This document shows positions 17,098-21,051 of a stretch of DNA of 21,051 nt, in pieces. The notes beneath the pieces were generated by a model that ran no database searches, was not told the DNA's origin, and worked only from the letters and a program-made list of their open reading frames with translations. A program made the position numbers and the translations under genes. Location of the stretch: assembly GCA_016839655.1 (NCBI GenBank), contig JAEOTW010000206.1, positions 1-21,051 of the forward strand. Direction: 5' to 3'. The DNA is from Promethearchaeota archaeon. Lineage in GTDB: Archaea > Asgardarchaeota > Lokiarchaeia > Sigynarchaeales > SOKP01. Numbering within the stretch: the stretch's first letter is position 1; each line of letters begins with the position of its first letter.

Positions 17098-18168
17098 TTA
17101 CTTCTGAATACCCAAATACTCTTTTAATTGATTTTTTACAATATTTACTGCAAATGATATGATTCCACTCTTAGTTTTTGGATGACTTAATACCACCAAA
17201 ATCATATCTTTAACACTTGGATTTTCTTTATCTATAGGTGCAAGATCTAAAATCCCGTTTGTGCCACGTACGGAAATAGATCTTAACTTACCTGCATCTA
17301 ATCCTTCAATTATATCTGAACCCATCATTGAAAGATTCATTCCTATAGTTGCAAATAAAGAATCAGAAATTCTACTTGATATTGCTGACGCTAATATTGT
17401 ACCATCTGTTTTAATAATTGCTGAAGCTTCAATATTTAGATCTAATGTAATCAATCGCTTTAAAATATCATTCATGCTAGAAGGAGGTATTTCCTCTTTA
17501 TGTTTGACTTCTTCTGATGTTTCAGATTTAGGAATTTCTAATTTTTTTACTGAAATTTTTTTAGACAGAAAACTCAATACTTTAGTCATATCTTTTTCTA
17601 ATGCCTTTTGTTTTAAAGTAGCGGTGTTACTACCAGCAGATTTTGTGGATGATTTTGCTAATGGAGTTATCTGTTTCTTCTCCTGGGCATCTAAAACTGA
17701 ACTTTTTAGCTCAGTAAAAGCATTTGATATTGTATCTGTAGAATATGGAGGAGGTTGGAAGCTCTTTCTTGGGTCCATTATAGTGCTTCTATAGGGTTGA
17801 GCTGGAATTTCTTGTAGCACTTCTTTTTTTGAAGTTTCAGATGCTTTTTCTTTACTAGTAGGAGTTGGACTTTCAATTTCATTAATTTTGGCTTGGGGGA
17901 TCTCTTGTAATTCTGCTTCTTCAGTTATAAAATCATCTTCAGTTGGAATTTCATGTAATTCTAGTTTTTCTTTACCCTTTTCTTCTAATTCAGCAGGTTC
18001 AATTTGAGGGTGCTCCGTAGGCTTCTGTTTTTCTTTCTTTTTTTTTTCAGCTTTAATTCTCTTCGATCTTGAACTTTTAGAAGATACTGGTAGTAGTGCT
18101 CCACATGTCCTACAAGTATTAGTAACTGCTTCATTATTCGTAGTTCCACAATTTTGGCATATTATCAA
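17098..18168 (-). CDS. Zinc-ribbon protein with disordered linker and C-terminal roadblock/LC7 domain
   Basis: An N-terminal zinc ribbon (C4, C7, C19, C22) is followed by about 200 residues of charged, Pro/Ser/Glu/Lys-rich, apparently disordered sequence. A roadblock/LC7 domain closes the protein (about 232-356). It opens MNDILKRLITLDLNIEASAI, with DGTILAS (255-261) in the first strands, SMMGSDIIEGL (280-290) and an SISVRGTNG strand (297-305). Roadblock domains form dimers that bind small GTPases (MglB/MglA in bacteria, LAMTOR/Rag in eukaryotes). The linker carries five EIP-type motifs at 73, 89, 120, 211 and 226, three of them LHEIP or LQEIP. I infer a cytosolic scaffold or regulator of a GTPase. 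The start is TTG, fixed by an ideal Shine-Dalgarno sequence. Confidence 0.85.
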   Translation of the reverse strand: MIICQNCGTTNNEAVTNTCRTCGALLPVSSKSSRSKRIKAEKKKKEKQKPTEHPQIEPAELEEKGKEKLELHEIPTEDDFITEEAELQEIPQAKINEIESPTPTSKEKASETSKKEVLQEIPAQPYRSTIMDPRKSFQPPPYSTDTISNAFTELKSSVLDAQEKKQITPLAKSSTKSAGSNTATLKQKALEKDMTKVLSFLSKKISVKKLEIPKSETSEEVKHKEEIPPSSMNDILKRLITLDLNIEASAIIKTDGTILASAISSRISDSLFATIGMNLSMMGSDIIEGLDAGKLRSISVRGTNGILDLAPIDKENPSVKDMILVVLSHPKTKSGIISFAVNIVKNQLKEYLGIQK

Positions 18169-18174
18169 TGTTCA

Positions 18175-18180
18175 ATCTCC
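18175..18180 (-). promoter_or_regulatory. Shine-Dalgarno site fixing a TTG start
   Basis: On the minus strand ggagat ends six bases before TTG at 18168. This start places the first zinc-ribbon cysteine at residue 4. Confidence 0.6.
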
Positions 18181-18221
18181 ACTATATGTGTTTTATGAGC
18201 GATATCTTTATTCAATTCCAT

Positions 18222-18232
18222 TATATTTAAAG
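18222..18232 (-). promoter_or_regulatory. TATA box for the zinc-ribbon/LC7 gene
   Basis: On the minus strand ctttaaatata lies 54-64 bases before the TTG start. It would give a leader of about 30 bases that includes the ribosome binding site. Confidence 0.4.
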
Positions 18233-18356
18233 TGAAATCATATTTTTTTTGTTTTTATTACACAAAATATAAGTAAAAATCCAATTTTATTAATGTTAGT
18301 AATAAGAAAACTAAAATACATTGTATTAAAACAGATATAGAAAAAGTCTAGCACTT

Positions 18357-18425
18357 TTATTCATAAAGAATTTTCTTTAATAGATCTGTAAAAAAATCAA
18401 GATCTTCTTTATAAGATTGAGTAAT
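18357..18425 (-). pseudogene. Relic of the C-terminus of the small gene found at 19840-20046
   Basis: The frame reads YKEDLDFFTDLLKKILYE then stop, against HKEDLESFANLLKEILYK then stop for the intact gene, with the stop in the same place. The frame is closed by another stop only five codons upstream of the similarity, so only the tail survives. This relic is the only content I can see in the 304-base gap between the LC7 gene and the propeller gene, apart from the LC7 gene's promoter and ribosome binding site. Confidence 0.5.
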
Positions 18426-18472
18426 TCAAAAAGTGAAAAAAAAAGGAGTTATTATGCTTATAAATAGTAGGT

Positions 18473-19744
18473 TTAGAGACTGAATTTCTTTTTATTCTCT
18501 TTATATTTGAATCTTAGTACAATCACAAATAATAGTACCCCAATCATAATAGTAAACAGAAATACGTTATATCCATTAATCTGTTGATCAGGAAATAAGT
18601 GTAGATTTTTAATTAGTAAGAACTCGTCTCGACTTGCTATATTCTTATAAACATACCCTCCTACGTAAATATTACCATTGATATCTCTGACCATTCCAGT
18701 TGCAATACCTCCCTGGTAAAAGATTAATGATTTAGCCCAATGAAAAGTACCGTTAGTATCATATACTACAACACAATGTTGAATACCTTTTGATCCTGCA
18801 AGATATAAGTTTCCTGATGGATCTATTAACATAGAGTAACAGTTCTCAAATGAAGTTCCACCACCCCAAGTCCTATTCCATTGATAATTCCCAAATTTAT
18901 CATATTTAACGAGAGAAATATCTGAATATCCTTCGCTATAGCTACTTCCAGCTAAGTATATATTTTCTGAAGCATCGAGTACAATTGCTTTACAAAAATC
19001 CCCGCTATCACTACCCCATGTTTTATTCCATTGAAAATCTCCAGTACTATTAAATTTCACTAAACCCATGTCAAAACTTCCTGCTCCGTAACTTCCAGTA
19101 TTTCCTGCAAGAAATATATTATCTGATGAATCTAAAGCTATTGCCCAACATATATCATTATATAGTCCACCCCATGTTTTATTCCACTGATAATTTCCTA
19201 AATAATCGTATTTTACAAGACAAAAATCTTCATTATCTGGTCCAATCATAGATGACCCCGCAAGATATACATTTTCATGAGAATCTAAGGCCATAGTGTA
19301 GCATACATCATTGTATCCGCTATCCCAGGTTTGATTCCATTGGTAATTTCCGGAAGGATCATACTTTGCAAGTACGAAATCATGAGTGCTAGAGTTTTGA
19401 TTATATATTTCACCTGCTAAAAAAATATTATCTGATGAATCTACAGCAATTAGACCACCTCTATAAGAAAATCCAAATGTCTTATTCCATTGATAAGTAC
19501 CAGTGTTATCGAATTTAACAAGACATAAGGTACTAGAACTACCAGAATCACTAATCACTTGAAACGTTCCTCCAAGATATATATTGCTTGATGAATCTGA
19601 ATCTATCGCGTAACAGGAATCATCCCCATTTCCACCCCAAACTCGATACCATTTATCATTATTTGCACTCCCACAAACTAAAGTAAAGTTAAAAGTCAAA
19701 GAAATAAAAATAAATGAGATTATAATTTTAATAATTTTCTTCAT
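18473..19744 (-). CDS. Secreted, membrane-anchored seven-repeat beta-propeller (SBBP-like)
   Basis: Residues about 5-27 are a signal peptide. Seven repeats of about 50 residues follow, each built around YQWNKTWGG...DxCxAIxLDSSxNIYLAG. The motif pairs are visible from about residue 32 (WYRVWGGNGDD) to about 370 (GNIYVGGYV), with the last repeat weaker. This is the SBBP/delta-60-like propeller pattern, so one closed seven-bladed propeller is likely. N-x-T/S sequons recur in the repeats (WNKTW, WNQTW, WNRTW). A C-terminal span (about 393-413) and a basic cytosolic end (KYKENKKKF) anchor it to the membrane with the propeller outside. The ligand is unknown; adhesion or surface display is a reasonable inference. 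The start is ATG behind a TATA box. The gene is monocistronic. Confidence 0.85.
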   Translation of the reverse strand: MKKIIKIIISFIFISLTFNFTLVCGSANNDKWYRVWGGNGDDSCYAIDSDSSSNIYLGGTFQVISDSGSSSTLCLVKFDNTGTYQWNKTFGFSYRGGLIAVDSSDNIFLAGEIYNQNSSTHDFVLAKYDPSGNYQWNQTWDSGYNDVCYTMALDSHENVYLAGSSMIGPDNEDFCLVKYDYLGNYQWNKTWGGLYNDICWAIALDSSDNIFLAGNTGSYGAGSFDMGLVKFNSTGDFQWNKTWGSDSGDFCKAIVLDASENIYLAGSSYSEGYSDISLVKYDKFGNYQWNRTWGGGTSFENCYSMLIDPSGNLYLAGSKGIQHCVVVYDTNGTFHWAKSLIFYQGGIATGMVRDINGNIYVGGYVYKNIASRDEFLLIKNLHLFPDQQINGYNVFLFTIMIGVLLFVIVLRFKYKENKKKFSL

Positions 19745-19787
19745 TCAGGTTTCCAAATTAAGGTAATTTACCCTATCAATATGGACT

Positions 19788-19803
19788 TGAATATATAAAT
19801 ATT
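19788..19803 (-). promoter_or_regulatory. TATA box in an inverted repeat upstream of the propeller gene
   Basis: A TATA element (minus strand atttatatat) about 47-56 bases before the ATG at 19744 sits inside a short inverted repeat (gaatat-ataa-atattc). Transcription would begin near 19770. Confidence 0.35.
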
Positions 19804-19839
19804 CTTATCAAAGTAAAAGTGATTATTAATATTATTAAA

Positions 19840-20046
19840 TTATTTATATAGAATTTCTTTAAGTAAATTTGCAAAAGATTCGAGATCTTCTTTATGAAAA
19901 ACAGGATCTTCCTTGAGTAGCAATAGATAATAGGGCATAGTTGATTGTTTAAGGGTGATTTGCTTAAAGATAAAATTTTTGCCAAATCTTTGTACGATCA
20001 TCTTTTCGTTAAGGTAAATTTTACAAGTTATCTCTTTTATGATCAA
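19840..20046 (-). CDS. Small protein downstream of the ArdC-like gene (68 aa)
   Basis: I do not recognise this protein. It begins with beta-hairpin-like sequence (EITCKIYLNEKMIVQRFG, 5-22), continues MPYYLLLLKEDP (37-48), and ends in an amphipathic helix (EDLESFANLLKEILYK, 53-68). The start is TTG three bases after the stop of the ArdC-like gene, so translation is probably coupled. An internal ATG at residue 16 is an alternative. Its C-terminus is repeated at the right edge (21001-21051) and as a relic at 18357, so it belongs to a multicopy family in this genome. That repetition supports it as a genuine gene. It may be an accessory partner of the ArdC-like protein; this is inferred from position only. 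Confidence 0.55.
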   Translation of the reverse strand: MIIKEITCKIYLNEKMIVQRFGKNFIFKQITLKQSTMPYYLLLLKEDPVFHKEDLESFANLLKEILYK

Positions 20047-20049
20047 TAA

Positions 20050-20661
20050 TTATGAAAAAAATTTACTTAGAAATGCAGTTAATTTTTTATAATATTGTTC
20101 AAACTCTTCAATATCAAACGTATCTGTGATTCGATTGCTCCAAATATTACTATATTTAAAATTGTAGTCAATACACTCATCAAAGCGGATCATTATCATA
20201 TATGCACTTAACTCAGCCAAAACCTCATTTTTAGCGTAACTGTTAATATCAAGGGCTAAGGATGCCTTTACAATATGATGTCCTAATTCATGAAATACGG
20301 TATGACTTGACTTTTCATAAATAAAGATTTCTTTGGTAGCGGGGTCGTATTGTCCTTTTGTATCTTGGGATTTGAAATCTTCCTTAATGGTTAGCTCTGG
20401 AAAGTTGTCTTTCGCAAAGTTTAAGGCGATATTGTAATCAATTTCCGCATTTTTCATAATCACATTATCGATCTCTTCGGATTCTTTTAGGTAGTTCTCA
20501 TACTCTGAAGTCTGGCTAATATCGAATGTATTACCGATTTTGAAGAAAGCTAAGGTTTGCCTATCTTTTTCTTTCTCTTCTCCATCGGAATCAAGTTCTA
20601 AGGTCTTTATTTTCTTAAAAATGGGGACTAATACCTTATAGGCTTTTGAGCCTTTAAGCAC
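20050..20661 (-). CDS. 5'-truncated ArdC-like protein: partial ArdC-N domain plus zincin metallopeptidase domain
   Basis: The start of the protein (KGSKAYKVLVPIFKKIK, 3-19, then NTFDISQT, 44-51) matches the second half of the ArdC N-terminal domain. There KKGEKAI.ILAPV..K and VFDISQT are the family landmarks. The first roughly 60-80 residues of that domain are absent. The C-terminal zincin has HELGHH (124-129), with H124, E125 and H128 as the HExxH set. A downstream glutamate at E150 (LAELSAY) corresponds to the ArdC AE position. ArdC proteins are antirestriction/ssDNA-binding factors of plasmids and integrating elements. The GTG start has no clear ribosome binding site, and the frame closes only about seven codons further upstream. 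The intact metallopeptidase half may still be expressed, or this is a pseudogene. The small gene downstream is three bases away. Confidence 0.72.
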   Translation of the reverse strand: MLKGSKAYKVLVPIFKKIKTLELDSDGEEKEKDRQTLAFFKIGNTFDISQTSEYENYLKESEEIDNVIMKNAEIDYNIALNFAKDNFPELTIKEDFKSQDTKGQYDPATKEIFIYEKSSHTVFHELGHHIVKASLALDINSYAKNEVLAELSAYMIMIRFDECIDYNFKYSNIWSNRITDTFDIEEFEQYYKKLTAFLSKFFS

Positions 20662-20665
20662 TTGA

Positions 20666-21000
20666 ATTAATAATTTAACTCATTTAGAGGAATTGATTTT
20701 GAATGATAATCATATTTCTACTATCCCTGAAAAAATAGGAAGTACTCTTGACTTGAGGCTTCTTGACTTAAGAAATAATCAAATATCTTCGCTTCCTTCC
20801 ACAATAACTGAGTTTAGGGGGGTTATCACCATCAAGTTAAGTGGGAATCCGATAGATATAGTAAAGTTAAAAGAGACTATACATAAAGATAATAAGTATT
20901 TAAGATTATCATAAGAATTTTGGAGATATAGTCCGACATATGTCTTAAATTATCCTGATAATATTAAAATTAAGACATTTGAGAAGAAAAATACATTGAA
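20666..21000 (+). pseudogene. Leucine-rich-repeat protein fragment, 5'-truncated and interrupted by a stop
   Basis: From 20666 the frame reads INNLTHLEELILNDNHISTIP, then LRLLDLRNNQISSLP and ITIKLSGNPI. These are two and a half leucine-rich repeats of the L..L.L..N.I..IP type, followed by a cap-like end. LRR sequence is present upstream of the first possible start (TTG at 20693), and a TGA at 20663 closes the frame. A TAA at 20912 ends the frame after RLS, but the same frame stays open beyond it (EFWRYSPTYVLNYPD, then IKIKTFEKKNTLNYLN) up to the opposite-strand gene at 21001. Lokiarchaeal genomes have many LRR proteins, so this is most likely the middle of one. Translation of the 20693-20914 part cannot be excluded. 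Confidence 0.55.
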
Positions 21001-21051
21001 TTACTTAAATAAGATTTCTCTCAATAAATTAGCAAATGATTCGAGATCTTC
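21001..21051 (-). CDS. Partial: C-terminal end of a second copy of the 68-aa family, running off the window
   Basis: On the minus strand the last 16 codons read EDLESFANLLREILFK followed by a stop. This is identical to the end of the gene at 19840 except K to R and Y to F. The frame is open to the window edge. The rest of the gene, and possibly another ArdC-like gene, would lie to the right. Confidence 0.6.
   Translation of the reverse strand, partial: EDLESFANLLREILFK

Noticed and set aside
18473..19744. Regular DNA repeats that might suggest a CRISPR array or tandem repeat
   Set aside because: The repeats are about 150 bp, vary in sequence and are fully explained by the propeller-blade coding repeats.
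19776..19985. 69-codon minus-strand frame overlapping the 68-aa gene
   Set aside because: It is out of frame with the conserved tail that recurs three times; the translation looks like AT-rich noise.

Overview
The window is strongly AT-rich. It carries tightly spaced archaeal-type genes that start with ATG, TTG or GTG, some behind short Shine-Dalgarno sequences and some apparently leaderless behind TATA boxes. The gene content points to an Asgard archaeon, most like Lokiarchaeia/Promethearchaeia: a Rag/Arf-like small GTPase, roadblock/LC7 and longin-like domains, an eL13-type ribosomal protein, an ATP-cone class III ribonucleotide reductase relative, and large membrane-anchored ectodomain proteins rich in N-glycosylation sequons. 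No rRNA, tRNA, CRISPR array or intact transposon was seen. The taxon is inferred from gene content only.

Layout, left to right. 1-630 has no intact gene, but holds an archaeal-looking promoter and what reads as a decayed, frameshifted gene. 631-945 is an unrecognised small protein. 1069-4644 is a giant receptor-like protein: signal peptide, long ectodomain, one membrane span, then a cytosolic longin-like domain and a winged helix. 4684-5304 is a YkgJ-type cysteine-cluster protein. 5336-6979 (minus) is an unrecognised helical protein. 7107-9137 is a plus-strand pair: a metal-dependent amidohydrolase and a Trm9/ALKBH8-type tRNA methyltransferase. 9134-11107 (minus) holds an unrecognised protein, an eL13-like protein fused to a helix-hairpin-helix tail, and a soluble longin-like/winged-helix protein related to the tail of the giant receptor. 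11255-12538 is a membrane-anchored extracellular transglutaminase-like protein. 12563-14026 (minus) is a longin / Rag-like GTPase / roadblock fusion. 14175-15977 (minus) is an NrdD homologue that appears to have lost its catalytic cysteine and its whole glycyl-radical domain. 16272-17066 is a PD-(D/E)XK nuclease-like protein. 17098-18168 (minus) is a zinc ribbon plus roadblock/LC7 protein. 18473-19744 (minus) is a secreted, membrane-anchored seven-repeat beta-propeller.

The right end, from about 19.8 kb, looks like a rearranged accessory region. A 5'-truncated ArdC-like zincin and a small downstream gene lie head-to-head with a 5'-truncated, stop-interrupted leucine-rich-repeat fragment. The C-terminus of the small gene occurs three times: intact at 19840, running off the right edge at 21001, and as a relic at 18357.

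Two themes stand out. First, four genes carry longin or roadblock modules (receptor tail, soluble longin-like protein, longin-GTPase-roadblock fusion, zinc-ribbon-LC7). In eukaryotes such modules act as GTPase scaffolds and regulators, as in Ragulator/Rag. A membrane-to-GTPase signalling set is an inference from domain content, not shown by operon structure. Second, the NrdD-like protein looks like a pseudoenzyme that keeps its nucleotide-sensing ATP cone.
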